Counted from the stretch's first letter, positions 1-10,200 are shown. The stretch: 64,000 bases of DNA from Paramacrobiotus metropolitanus (GCF_019649055.1 NW_026570297.1:124001-188000), one strand, 5' to 3'. Notes: generated from the letters alone by a model not told the origin. Numbers and translations are program-made.

Positions 1-366
1 TTACGCGCATCAGGCTTTACGCTAAAACCGGCTAAATGTCATATCGCTAAACCAGTTCTTCATTTTTTGGGACATGTAATATCAGAATCAGGCATCCATA
101 CCGATCCCGAAAAAATTACAGCTATTAAAAATTTCCCACAGCCTAAAACAGAAAAGCAATTACGCTCATTTTTAGGCTTAGCGAATTATTATCGCAAATT
201 TGTACAAAATTATGCCCCGATTACTGAAAATCTTTACGCGCTTCTTAAAAATGTTAACGATATTACCGACTGGAATGAGGCTTGTGATAAGGAATTTGAG
301 GCTATTAAAACAGCGCTAATAAATGCTCCAGTCTTGGCGAAATTCGATCCAGAAAACCTACGCTAA
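1..366 (+). CDS. pol: Retroelement pol, reverse transcriptase end and RNase H start (partial)
   Basis: The frame is open from base 1 and ends at TAA 364-366. It encodes the RT thumb/connection region typical of Ty3/gypsy pol: LGHVIS, then QLRSFLGLANYYRKF, then the PVLAKFDPEN stretch that leads into RNase H. It stops exactly where the first RNase H catalytic segment should follow; that segment is found in another frame from about 363. No start codon is expected, because the gene continues upstream of the window. In a working element this would be part of the polyprotein that copies the RNA genome into DNA in cytoplasmic particles. Confidence 0.8.
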   Translation, partial: LRASGFTLKPAKCHIAKPVLHFLGHVISESGIHTDPEKITAIKNFPQPKTEKQLRSFLGLANYYRKFVQNYAPITENLYALLKNVNDITDWNEACDKEFEAIKTALINAPVLAKFDPENLR

Positions 367-2489
367 TAGAATGTGACGCTAGTACAATAGGGATCGGCGC
401 CATATTAAGCCAAGATGGTCATCCTGTTGCTTACGCGAGCCGCTTATTAACTTCAGCTGAACGTAAATACGCGCCTACTGAACTTGAATGTTTAGCAGTT
501 GTTTACGCTGTCCGTAAATTCCGCTATTACATAGATTATATGCCGTTCACCGTAAAAACCGATCATCAGGCGTTAGTCAATTTACTGCGCTCAACCTCGA
601 ATCGCGAAGGGATGAATCCCAGGCTTGTACGATGGGCTTTACAATTAGGCGCGTACGATATGACTATCGTATATAGGCCAGGAAAGTACGCTCATAATGC
701 AGATGCATTAAGCCGCGCACCTGTCGACCCGGCTGTACCGGAAGAGGATTTTGACATCCATTTCAGTACACCTACAGTACGCGTAATCAGCATACCAGAA
801 GCGCCAAACAGCTCTGTACGCGATGCAGAAGAACAAAATTATATTTTTCTGCGTAACGAACAGCTTAGTGATCCGGCGTTAGAGAAAATCATATTGGCCA
901 TAGAAGACGCTGATAAATCACAATATCCGCTTCAACGTCCCGCTAATTTCGAACTATGGAATAATGTGTTATACCGTACAGGCGAAATTAATGATCGGCA
1001 TACAAGGCGTTTTGTCGTACCAAAACATTGGCGTTATGATATTCTCAAAGCTATGCACGACTCACCAGCCGGCGGTCACCTTGGCCGCGAAAAGACGCTA
1101 TCGCACATTTGTGTACGCTATTATTGGGACGACATGTTTCGCGAGATTAAACGCTATTGTCGTCGTTGCTTAAAATGTCAGCTTCGTAAAGTACCGCGAA
1201 AACCGCTCCCAGGAAAGCTACAACAAATTGAAATAGGCGAACCATGGTTCCGGTTACAGCTTGATTTTAAAGGCCCGTTAAAGCTAAGTAACAATAAAAA
1301 TAAATACATAATTGTGGCTATTGACCAGCTTACTAAATTCGTAATTGCAAAGGCTGTACCTGACGACTCTGCTAGAGTTGCCGCTGATTTTCTGCTTAAT
1401 GAAGTCATACTTCCATACGGCGCACCGCATGAAATAAATACAGATCGCGGTACACACTTTATGTGTAGTACAATAGAGACTGTATCTAAGCTTACTAAAT
1501 TCGATCACCATTTTGGAACCGCTTATCATCCTGTAGGAAGAGGCTTAATAGAAAGGCAAATGCAGTGGATAGGTGACTGTTTATCAATTTTCGCTCAAAA
1601 ACATACCGCTGAGAAATGGGATGAATTTTTGCCTTATGTTGTTGCCGCTTATAATCGTACAAAGCATAAAACCACAAGACAATCACCGTATTATATGCTT
1701 TTTGGCCGCGAACAAACGCTTCCAGGCGATACGATCACAAAAACAAATCTGCCAGAAAATTACGCTGATATCGAAGATTATTTAGATAGTCTTCAATGGC
1801 GATTAAAAGAGGCGCATGAAATCGCTCGTTCTCTTGCTAGCGACGACTTCCTTAAAAAAGCTGAACGCTTTAATAAGCGCCGCGTTGAACCTGATTTTTG
1901 CACTGGCGATTATGTAATGTTACGCTTACCTATTCCTAAAACAGGCAGCGAAACGCTTAAAGATAAATACGAAGGCCCATTCGAAATAATGGAATTTTCG
2001 TATCCTAATACAGTTATTATTAGGCGCTTACGCGATCGCAAAGAGGAGCAAATTGTTAACGTAGAACGGCTTAAACATTATCATCCAGAAGATGACCAGC
2101 TTAAACCGCGATTAATATTTAAATTTCCACCTAAAAATAAGCAGCTTGATAATGAAAGTGAAATAACCCCGCTTACATCTGTTGATAATAGTACGAGTAC
2201 ATCTGCTAATAACAGCGTCAATAACACTCAGCAAGACCACGCTCAGCTACAGGCTAATAATCTGCAAAATAGTACTGTAGATTTACCGCTTAACTCTGAT
2301 AATAATAATTCCGGCGAAATTAACGCTGAACAGAATGCAAAAAAGCGAAGAACGCGTAAACATCCGCCTAATGACTTGTTATCTAAACAGCTTGATGAAT
2401 TCTTTGATGGCGAAGATCCAAAGTTACAGGAGACGCTTAATAAATCACGCTATCCTAAGCGAACACGCAAACGTCGTTTTACACTGTGA
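363..2489 (+). CDS. pol: Retroelement pol, RNase H and integrase
   Basis: Open in one frame from about 363 to TGA 2487-2489; the first ATG (540) is internal and is not a true start. RNase H residues are visible: ECDAS, the acidic pair in ELE, TDHQ, and HNADALSR. Counting from the ATG at 540, the H2C2 zinc finger spans about residues 172-213. The integrase core has Asp242 (QLDFKG), Asp302 (NTDRG) and Glu338 (LIERQ), a D-59-D-35-E spacing that matches retroviral-type integrases. A KYEGPFEI GPY/F-like module follows near residue 480, then an Asn/Gln-rich tail ending in basic residues. The integrase catalytic triad is intact, but the link to RT is broken by a frame change near 360-366. Confidence 0.85.
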   Translation, partial: LIECDASTIGIGAILSQDGHPVAYASRLLTSAERKYAPTELECLAVVYAVRKFRYYIDYMPFTVKTDHQALVNLLRSTSNREGMNPRLVRWALQLGAYDMTIVYRPGKYAHNADALSRAPVDPAVPEEDFDIHFSTPTVRVISIPEAPNSSVRDAEEQNYIFLRNEQLSDPALEKIILAIEDADKSQYPLQRPANFELWNNVLYRTGEINDRHTRRFVVPKHWRYDILKAMHDSPAGGHLGREKTLSHICVRYYWDDMFREIKRYCRRCLKCQLRKVPRKPLPGKLQQIEIGEPWFRLQLDFKGPLKLSNNKNKYIIVAIDQLTKFVIAKAVPDDSARVAADFLLNEVILPYGAPHEINTDRGTHFMCSTIETVSKLTKFDHHFGTAYHPVGRGLIERQMQWIGDCLSIFAQKHTAEKWDEFLPYVVAAYNRTKHKTTRQSPYYMLFGREQTLPGDTITKTNLPENYADIEDYLDSLQWRLKEAHEIARSLASDDFLKKAERFNKRRVEPDFCTGDYVMLRLPIPKTGSETLKDKYEGPFEIMEFSYPNTVIIRRLRDRKEEQIVNVERLKHYHPEDDQLKPRLIFKFPPKNKQLDNESEITPLTSVDNSTSTSANNSVNNTQQDHAQLQANNLQNSTVDLPLNSDNNNSGEINAEQNAKKRRTRKHPPNDLLSKQLDEFFDGEDPKLQETLNKSRYPKRTRKRRFTL

Positions 2490-2735
2490 TTTACGCAAAT
2501 AGTCGCTTAATTACAGTTAACAAACGATATCTTAGATGGTAGCTACAAGCTTATAATTGAATGCTAAATAAGGCTAAATTAATACAGGTAATTATGCAGT
2601 AGTTACGGCTTAAAATGTTTATTTCGCATTACCGTCTCAGATGGTAGCTAAAATGAACTGTAATACAGCTTTTAAACCGCATAATGTTGGTTGAATTATG
2701 CTTAAAATTATCATGCTAATAATTCCGCTTTTATC
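2490..2735 (+). other. Non-coding spacer between pol and the third ORF
   Basis: No coding match. It contains two copies of AGATGGTAGCTA (about 2532 and 2638) roughly 106 bp apart. A 40-codon ORF (2698-2820) begins with a hydrophobic, signal-like stretch and overlaps the third ORF in another frame. Word usage is like the rest of the element. Confidence 0.4.
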
Positions 2736-2746
2736 TTGTTCTGCAG
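2711..2746 (+). promoter_or_regulatory. Splice-acceptor-like sequence before the third ORF
   Basis: A branch-site-like CATGCTAATAA is followed by a pyrimidine-rich run and CTGCAG (2741-2746). The next ATG is 16 bases downstream at 2763. Env-type ORFs of gypsy-like elements are known to be made from spliced RNA, so this could expose the third ORF. That role is inferred. No donor can be assigned, because the 5' part of the element is outside the window. Confidence 0.35.
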
Positions 2747-2762
2747 AATATCGCGTAAGAAC

Positions 2763-4631
2763 ATGGCGTTCTCCGGCTTATACAATCCCGACAGCTGTTT
2801 TCCTTGCAAGATCAACTTAAACAACCGCGTATGTGTCGGCTGCCTTATGAAAGGACGAGCGGAAATCGAAGATCGCGTCTACGCGTTGTACTCGGAGGCA
2901 GTATGCGGAAACTCAGAGGCTTTACTCGGCTTGAAGCATATGGGTCTGTGGAATTATGCGATGAATAACCAGCAATACCACCGCGGGATCGCTCAGGCTA
3001 TTCAGCATTTCAAGGCGAAAAACGAACCCGGCTGGCAAATGGTTGAAGCGATCGCGATTCCGTCTATCCAGTCAACTCCATCTACCGCGAATAAAGCGCT
3101 TCTTCCTCATCCGCCTAATGAATTACGCCGCGCACAGTTGAAGTACGCTGACGAAACCGAAGAGAACATCAGCGACTGGAAATCTGTCCCGCTTAAGCCG
3201 TCGTTCCAGAAAGCTTCTTCTGACGACTGGACGCGAAATGCAGATCGCCCATTGGGAACAGTACGTATTGAAAATAAACCGCGTATTGATCAAACGCTTG
3301 TTCTTTTAAAAACACAACCGGCTAATTATAACTCTGAACGCTTAAATTTGCAGAACACGGCTAACCACAGTCAAAGCGATGACCAGCGTCAGCGAGGCGA
3401 TCAGCGTCAGTTCACCGAATATCGCCAGCCTACAGATCAGCGTGCAGATCGGCGTTCAGAACAGCGAACTACTCAGCAGAATACGCGCACTGGACAGTCT
3501 TCCGCTACCAGATGGGAGCCATTCCCTCAGCGTATGAACGCTATGGACCAGGCTGAAAGGATTTTTAAGCATCTCGGCTTATCCAATGCAGCTAAGACGC
3601 ATGGAAGTCTAGCGATCACCTGTGAAATGTTCGTTAACCGCTTATACGCGTTTATGGATGAAGTTAATATGGAGAAAGCGATGCAGGATGTGAATTATTA
3701 CACGGATAAGCCTAAACCTGAAGACACACAGCTGATGTATAACGCTTTTCGCGCGAATGGTATGGAATCAGCTCTCAGCTTGGATACATTCTCCAACAAA
3801 ATTAACACCATCGACTATGAACGGCTGAGCCAGTTTAAGTATTTCGGCAAAACTTCCCATTTGGCGCACCTTTTCCAGTTTATCTCCGCGAAAGCTAATC
3901 CAGCTCTGATGTTGTATGCCGCGAAATGTACCGTGCATCTGATGGACATCTACCGCGATTTGAAGGCTCGCCGAAAGGCTAATTTTAATGACCCAGCGAT
4001 TAAGGCTCAGTACGATGAATTGTTTCGCTTGATGTTTGCCGCCATGTGTGGACATGCTTACAGCCATTCCCAGTTGGAAAAGCGAATGAAAATGAAAGAA
4101 AATGCTGACCATCCGCTGAAGACAGTAATTACCGCGCTTGGACCGCTCACCAATGAGCAACTGCAGCTTGAAATGTTGGAAAGTGCACGCGCACGCGGGA
4201 TGGCAAATAAGGCTACAAAAGGCTTAGCGACCTTGGTTGAGAAGCCCCAGGACGCTTATCAGTACTGGACTTCAATCCTGCGACAGCGTATGGAGACTAA
4301 GGCTTCCAAGATCACTCTTGGCAAACGCTCCCTGACGTCTCCGGAAGGCTCATCCGGATCCCCACATTTGCCACCAGGCGAACCGCTGGTTAAGCGTATG
4401 TACGTGTCTACGGATGAAGCAGCTAATGAAGCGACACTGGTGGATAAGCTGGGTAATTTGAATTTTACCGCTTCCCATATGCGTGATATCGAAAATGGAG
4501 GCGAAACTGATCAGAAAGCTGAAGGCGAAAAACTGGCTACAGATATCAAAACGGAAGGCGATAAAACTCCGAACGCTTTAAACGCTGATATCACTGATGA
4601 TGAGACGAGCGAGAAGGATAAATCGGATTAA
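2763..4631 (+). CDS. Unknown 622-aa protein encoded 3' of retroelement pol
   Basis: A long ORF in the third-ORF (env) position of the retroelement; I do not recognise it. The frame is open from 2736, but the first ATG is 2763. Near the N-terminus is CFPCKINLNNRVCVGC (CxxC-x8-CxxC, about residues 12-27), which could bind zinc. About residues 190-255 are rich in Gln/Arg/Asp. A predicted helical domain (about 260-490) is followed by a Gly/Glu/Asp/Lys-rich acidic tail. There is no signal peptide or membrane segment, so it is not an envelope glycoprotein. Word usage matches pol, which argues that it belongs to the element. Alternatives are a Gag-like or nucleocapsid-like protein in an unusual place, or a captured host gene. 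Confidence 0.6.
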   Translation: MAFSGLYNPDSCFPCKINLNNRVCVGCLMKGRAEIEDRVYALYSEAVCGNSEALLGLKHMGLWNYAMNNQQYHRGIAQAIQHFKAKNEPGWQMVEAIAIPSIQSTPSTANKALLPHPPNELRRAQLKYADETEENISDWKSVPLKPSFQKASSDDWTRNADRPLGTVRIENKPRIDQTLVLLKTQPANYNSERLNLQNTANHSQSDDQRQRGDQRQFTEYRQPTDQRADRRSEQRTTQQNTRTGQSSATRWEPFPQRMNAMDQAERIFKHLGLSNAAKTHGSLAITCEMFVNRLYAFMDEVNMEKAMQDVNYYTDKPKPEDTQLMYNAFRANGMESALSLDTFSNKINTIDYERLSQFKYFGKTSHLAHLFQFISAKANPALMLYAAKCTVHLMDIYRDLKARRKANFNDPAIKAQYDELFRLMFAAMCGHAYSHSQLEKRMKMKENADHPLKTVITALGPLTNEQLQLEMLESARARGMANKATKGLATLVEKPQDAYQYWTSILRQRMETKASKITLGKRSLTSPEGSSGSPHLPPGEPLVKRMYVSTDEAANEATLVDKLGNLNFTASHMRDIENGGETDQKAEGEKLATDIKTEGDKTPNALNADITDDETSEKDKSD

Positions 4632-4669
4632 AGGCGAAAATTCATGGGATTAAGGACGAATTCATGTGG
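4625..4669 (+). repeat. Short tandem repeat at the end of the third ORF
   Basis: Two imperfect copies of a 22-23 bp unit (GGATTAA...ATTCATG) lie head to tail at 4625-4647 and 4647-4669. A weaker third match (GGATTAACCTTCAT) starts near 4684. The first copy overlaps the stop codon of the third ORF. Confidence 0.5.
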
Positions 4670-5440
4670 ATCATCCTTGGAATGGATTAACCTTCATTTT
4701 CCTGTTTTGCTCACCCGGAATGACCAAAGTAACATGTTATGTTTTTATCTAATCTCCCATTTCGATGGATCTTAACTTTATCAATAATTGTTTAGAATTT
4801 TCCTTTTTTATTGTACGGTGAATGATATACTTGCGCTAACTTTGCGATAAAATTGTCCGCTTAATTGCAGCATTCGTAAACGTATGAAGCTTCGCGTAAC
4901 CCGCTTATTGTCTTTATTTTTGCGAATTTAGGTAAACGCTTATAGTGACTTCGGTCAGCTGCAGGCTTATACGCAGTGAAGAGACCATGCAGTCACGGGA
5001 ATCCATTTCCGCGCTTCGGTCTTGCGGCTGTATCGCGAGGCTGCGGCGTGATGCAGATTCTCCCACTTGCACACTCATGCATATCGCTGGTATCGGCACC
5101 GGGGGTGCCAGGCTCTCGGAGGACCTCGAGTCCCCACCAGTGGCATGAGAGGGACTTACGCCCTCGTCCCAGCAGGCTCAGATCGCAGTGCAGTGGCTTT
5201 CACGCTTAGATCGTATACCTGATCGCAGGTATTACGATCCGCCCTTTCGCTATCTTCCGCCAACGGCATCGCGCCGTACCTTTTCGGCGATTGCGTGAGG
5301 CTTACGTAGCGGCGTATGGTAGAGCAGCGTTAGCGCAGGTATATTGTGAGCTATAGATTGTCAGTTGGTGATTATGAGTTTTGGTGAGATGTTATGTTTT
5401 CGGTTTTATGATAAAAAGTCCCTTTTTATCCTTGTCTCGC
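4670..5440 (+). other. Retroelement 3' non-coding region, possible LTR
   Basis: No convincing gene. ORFs at 4945-5209 overlap in two + frames and match nothing I recognise. The DNA keeps the element's CGCTTA-like words up to about 5340 and then changes. A 3' LTR would be expected here but cannot be delimited from one copy. Confidence 0.35.
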
Positions 5441-5449
5441 TCCCGTTTC

Positions 5450-6116
5450 CGGTAGATCGGCACTAGAGAGTCTCCCACGCAGAGAGGAGGACTCTCAGAA
5501 AGGCGTGATTCTGCTCCTGTCAGCCCTATTTTGCTTATCCTATTTGTGCACATATTACTACTACTATGTCACCGGGAACACGACGCTGAGACTACCAGAT
5601 GCTCTAACTCCACCTTTGAAAACCTGGTATTTTCTACAAATCCATGCAGAGGTACGAACGATAACTGGTACAAATTCTCACTGCTTTACTAAGATTCGTT
5701 GCTAGTAATTATACTCCTAAGAAATCTTGTGCAAAACTTTGAAGATGGCAATGCTGTTTGTCAAGTGGCTGGCACTGGTCGCGATCGATGCGACTCTTCT
5801 CATCATTTTATGGAAGCATCGGATTACGGTTAGCGGATCCATCACGCTCTGTAGGACCTCTTCTACCGAGGAAGCCAGAGCTACCGCTTTGGCTACTTTA
5901 CTTCTGTACACAGTGACACAGTTGCCGTATGCCTTGCTGACATGTCTCAAAATTGCCAGCCCTTTACCGTACTGCACCTACACATTGACCAACGAACAAG
6001 AAAGCCAAGCCGCACCCATAGTGTGTATCATCCGGTGGACGTACTATTCGGTGACCTTTTTTGTCTGTTATGTTACGAGTTCGACATTCCGGGGGAAATG
6101 CAAAGCCATGTTCTAA
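5450..6116 (+). pseudogene. GPCR relic (TM4-TM7 exons), 5'-truncated
   Basis: Two exons match exons 3 and 4 of the GPCR gene at 7243. The first (about 5450-5651, donor GTACGA) encodes TM4 and its loop: LFCLSYLCTYYYYYVTG then a segment ending in HAEV. The second (5745-6116) encodes TM5-TM7, including YTVTQLPYALLTCLKIA and YYSVTFFVCYVTSSTFR. Exons 1-2 and the first part of exon 3, with the TM3 end, are absent; retroelement-like DNA lies there instead. A TAA at 6114-6116 ends the frame early. The next codons (VTVNPA) still resemble the paralogue's GSVADPA, so this stop is a lesion and not the ancestral end. Most likely a relic of a former third paralogue. Confidence 0.75.
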
Positions 6117-7242
6117 GTTACAGTTAATCCTGCATCGAGCCGCGAGGAATCTTAAAAGTAGAGCGAACTGACACGAAGAGTCTGAATCTGTCTGGACTCT
6201 GGAGACACGTACAGTCGGTATCTTGAATCTGCAGCTTGATCACTTTAGCAGTTAGCGATAGCAGGCCACGGCATATCCTGGCACAGCAAACCTTTAATGC
6301 AAAGTTTCGTCCATTTTCCCTTCGTCGGTAAACAATAAATGCGGTTTTGAACTAATTTAAAGAAAATAAATTTTTTTCTACGTAGTACGTAGAATCGAAC
6401 GTATTTTCTCTCTTAAAACATTCGAATTTACTGCTTCATGTTTGCGCTTACCGAAATGAGTAGTTTGCAGACAGCAGCATAAGTTTCGTGTTTCCGATTG
6501 TTAATCGGACTATTCCAAAATATCCAATTGGCTAAACAAAATAAATAAAACTTAATAAAAATATCGCAGGACGAATATTAAAACTCAATCATAATAAAAA
6601 ATCGTGCAAGTGACCCCCGATACTGCAGTAAGATCTGAAGCATGTTTGTATGTAATGAGGGGATTTCACAATTAATGCAACTCCCGGAAACGCTCCGCCA
6701 AATGCAGCCAGCAATCGCTTCTGGCGCGCAGATTGCTGCATAATTAATAATGTTAGGCTCACGAGATATATCACAATAGCAACAAACACAAACACAACAA
6801 TAGCAAGACAATAAACAAGACAAGACACAAACACAATAATAGCAACAAACACAAACACAATAAGATCCGGGAAGTGACGTTTGTTGCTTGTACTCGTATG
6901 TGACCAGCTGTGAATACGCTGCCGCCAAGACTACGAGTGTAATTCGTAGTGTAATTCAGTGTCGGTATAAACCGGTTGGGTTTTTTATCAGCTTGCCTTT
7001 GACGGGCAGCCTCCAGCAAAAACAATTCATGTGGACGTCATTTGACTAGAAAATCGCTGCTGCTTTGTACCGGAAGTATAAATGTCCATGTTAGACGTGT
7101 GTTTGGTATTTTGTTAATCCATTCTCTTTGATTTTTTCTGAGTTAAAATATGTTGATAAGCAACTAAAAAGGTGTAAAATATTTTGAACCACCACGTTCA
7201 AATTTTGCTACACCTTGGGCAGTGCAATCGGAGAGAAATATA
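6117..7242 (+). other. Intergenic region upstream of the GPCR at 7243
   Basis: No gene is supported. 6772-6862 is a low-complexity tract of CAA/ACA words with an internal duplication (AATAGCAACAAACACAAACA near 6775 and 6837); antisense ORFs there only reflect this composition. A TATA-like GTATAAATG lies at about 7076, some 165 bp before the ATG, and could belong to the GPCR promoter. Confidence 0.4.
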
Positions 7243-10200
7243 ATGGCACTAAACGGTAGTCTAGTGGCTAGTTCTTGGAATAGAGCGTTAGGCTTGGATA
7301 AAAACGGAACAGGACCGAGCGAAACTGCAGAAACCAATCCCGGGCTAAATGCGTATTTTGTGATCTACCCGGTTCTTTTGTTATGTTGCACGGTGGGAAG
7401 CGCTCTGATAATTGCAGCACAGTTGAGAGATCACAAAAGTCGTCTAACTTCGACGTCGGTGTATATCGTCTGCATTGGATTTGGGAATCTGTGCATATTG
7501 TGAGTCGAATGCAATTTGCTATTAGTTTTACTTTCACAATTTTTGAATGCTCCCGGAAAAGTAACGAAAAGAACTGAATTGGCTTACAATTATTACGATA
7601 TTTAATTTGTGGTCATAGTACCTACAAGAAACAGCCTCGGCTTCGCCTCCGCGTTTCTTGTGATTCACGGCCACTTTATTTGATTTCGATTGAATATTTA
7701 CTTATTAGTATAGTATCACATCTATATTTCGTGGCAATACGATCGGTACATCGCAATAGCGCAAAAACATGAGTTTTATGTAATAATTACAGATTCTCTC
7801 AGATCAGTATTAAATCTCTCCACTGGATCCATGGTTCTCTGAACTCCAGCCTGATGCTTCTAAGTATTGGCAGCTCGGTCACCCGCTCACCTTGCGGGCT
7901 CCGTACACGGGACATTACCGGTATCTCGGTCACCCGGTCACCTAATGAGCTCTGTCCACTAGAAAGGAGTGATATCTCGGTAACTAGCTCACCTAGTGGG
8001 TTCTGTGCACAGAACAGTAGTGGTAGCTCGGTCACTCGTTCACCTGGCGGACTGTCTGCACTGGACTGTTGTGGTAGCTCGGCCAATCGTTACACTGGAC
8101 AGCAGCGCTAGCTCGGTCACTCGTTCACCTAACGGGCTCTGTGCATTGGACAGTAGTGGTAGCTCGGTCACTCGTTCACCTAACGGGCTCTGTGCATTGG
8201 ACAGTAATGGTAGCTCGGTCACTCGTTCACCTAACGGGCTCTGTGCATTGGACAGTAATGGTAGCTCGGTCACTCGTTCACCTAACGGGCTCTGTGCATT
8301 GGACAGTAGTGGTAGCTCGGTCACTCGTTCACCTAACGGGCTCTGTGCATTGGACAGTAATGGTAGCTCGGTCACTCGTTCACCTAACGGGCTCTGTGCA
8401 TTGGACAGTAGTGGTAGCTCGGTCACTCGTTCACCTAACGGGCTCTGTGCATTGGACAGTAGTGGTAGCTCGATCACTCGTTCACCTAACGGGCTCTGTG
8501 CATTGGACAGTAGTGGTAGCTCGATCACTCGGTCACCTAACGGGCTCTGTGCATTGGACAGTAGTGGTAGCTCGGTCACTTGTTCACCTAACGGGTTCCG
8601 TACACTGGAAAGCAGCGCTAGCTTGGTCATAGAAGCTAGCTAGCGTTAGCGTTAGCTTAGAAGAAGCAGGTGCGGCTTCGCCTCCGCGTTTCTTGTAATC
8701 CAGGGCCCGAATCAATGAATAGCTCGGTTACAAATTCACGTAGCGTTTTGAGCACTAGATAGTGCTGGTAGCTCGGTCACTCGCTATGTCAATTAGCGAT
8801 TTTGCTCAATAGACAACAGTGGTAGCTCGGTAACTCACGCACTCAATTAGCGATTTCGCTCGCTGGTGAGTGAGGGTATCTCGGCCACTCACTCACCTTA
8901 AAACAATAAATGCGGCTCTTTGCTTTTAGCAATTGTTTAGAAGAGTGGTCCTGCCAAAATCAAACAGCCCGATGTTCGTGTGGTTTAGACCAACCATTAT
9001 ATTACAAATGTGCCGACAACGAAAATCGATAGGCTAACTTGTGATTACTTAATTTTGTGGTAGGTGCTGTACGAAAATAAGTTCAATTTATTCCGTTTAA
9101 TTTGCGTAATTAATAATTTATGTTGCGTATTGTATCCAGGCAAGATTTTTCAAAGTTTCAAGGTCACCTTGAAACTGGGGGGATCGTTTGCGGCATCGTG
9201 CCGGCACGATTCTGATCGGACGTATTCAAAAACAAAAGTCATGTGACGCAGTTCTGGACCATGGCCGATGTAACTGTGGTGTCAGATTTTTTCAGAAGTT
9301 TTTGGTAGAGAGATCTCCAGGCTGTGGGGAGGCCGCGCGTAATATTGATCATTTTCTTAATGTTAATAGAAAACTCGCCACAGAATTGGCATATTAGAGT
9401 ATTAAGTACATTCCTACATAAAAAGTATCGGATACAATGAAAATAATTCAGGTTATTTACACATGAAATGTTTGCAACTCAGATATAAGATTTCCTAATG
9501 GGTTTCTAAGCCGCTAATTTAGAGCCACAAGGTAACTGTTTCGGCATTTTGTCGTCAATGTAACGCATTATTTTGCAGGTGGTCAATAATGCCGGATTAT
9601 CTTACAACGCTAGCCGACAATTATGCAAATACAGCCAATATTTCGGCTATAGACGGCAGTGTCGCCGATGACACACTTGTTGCGTACAAAGGATTTGGGG
9701 CGTTTTGGCAAGAAACCGCAAAAGAGTTCGTCGACTGGTGGGTTTATTTTCCGTACTGACCAATGCGAAAATTAAGTAATCTTTATTGCCCTGGCAGGAC
9801 GGTTGTCGTATTCTCCATTGAACGTTTACTGGTTGCGGTACGTCCGTTGTCGGCTGCCCTAGCACGAACCGATGCTATTGCTTGGCGGAGAACACTGGCA
9901 AAAGAAGGTTGCATCTTCATCCTGGCCATGCTGTTTTCCTTGTCCTACCTGGTGACCTACTACTACTTTTACGCGTACTTCCGCGATTCTACACTGAACT
10001 ACCAGGACTCGCTGACGCCCTCTTTAAGACGCTGGTACCATTGGCAGATCGGTGCCGAGGTACGTGCGCCGTACGACACATTTCTAAAAATATTACTTTT
10101 TATGAAACACATAGCAATATTTCAGAATGAAGTACGGTTTTAAGAAATACTTACCTTTACAAGAGAAAATACATACTTACAAATAAGCAGGAAAAGTGCA

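Larger units (their letters stand above)
1..5440 (+). mobile_element. Ty3/gypsy-type LTR retroelement, 3' part
   Basis: The window opens inside the pol gene of a Ty3/gypsy-type (Metaviridae-like) element. Seen in order: end of reverse transcriptase, RNase H, H2C2 zinc finger, integrase core, a GPY/F-like module (KYEGPFEI), then a second long ORF on the same strand. Both ORFs and the flanking non-coding DNA share an unusual word preference (many TTACGC, CGCTTA and GCTTA words) that stops near 5340-5440, where DNA resembling a GPCR exon begins. Gag, protease and the 5' LTR lie outside the window. I could not define a 3' LTR because no second copy is visible, so the right boundary is approximate. 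A frame break in RNase H suggests this copy is inactive. Confidence 0.85.

Noticed and set aside
4945-5209. Overlapping + strand ORFs after the retroelement third ORF
   Set aside because: Two frames are open over the same GC-rich stretch with no recognisable protein; probably non-coding element DNA.
6578-7025. Cys/Val- or Leu-rich - strand ORFs
   Set aside because: They are translations of a CAA/ACA low-complexity tract and have no gene-like structure.
7869-8640. Possible CRISPR-like array
   Set aside because: Units are head to tail without unique spacers, in an intron of an animal gene; it is a minisatellite.
8632-8660. GTTAGC repeats resembling telomere DNA
   Set aside because: Only a few degenerate copies at the end of the minisatellite; not a telomeric array.
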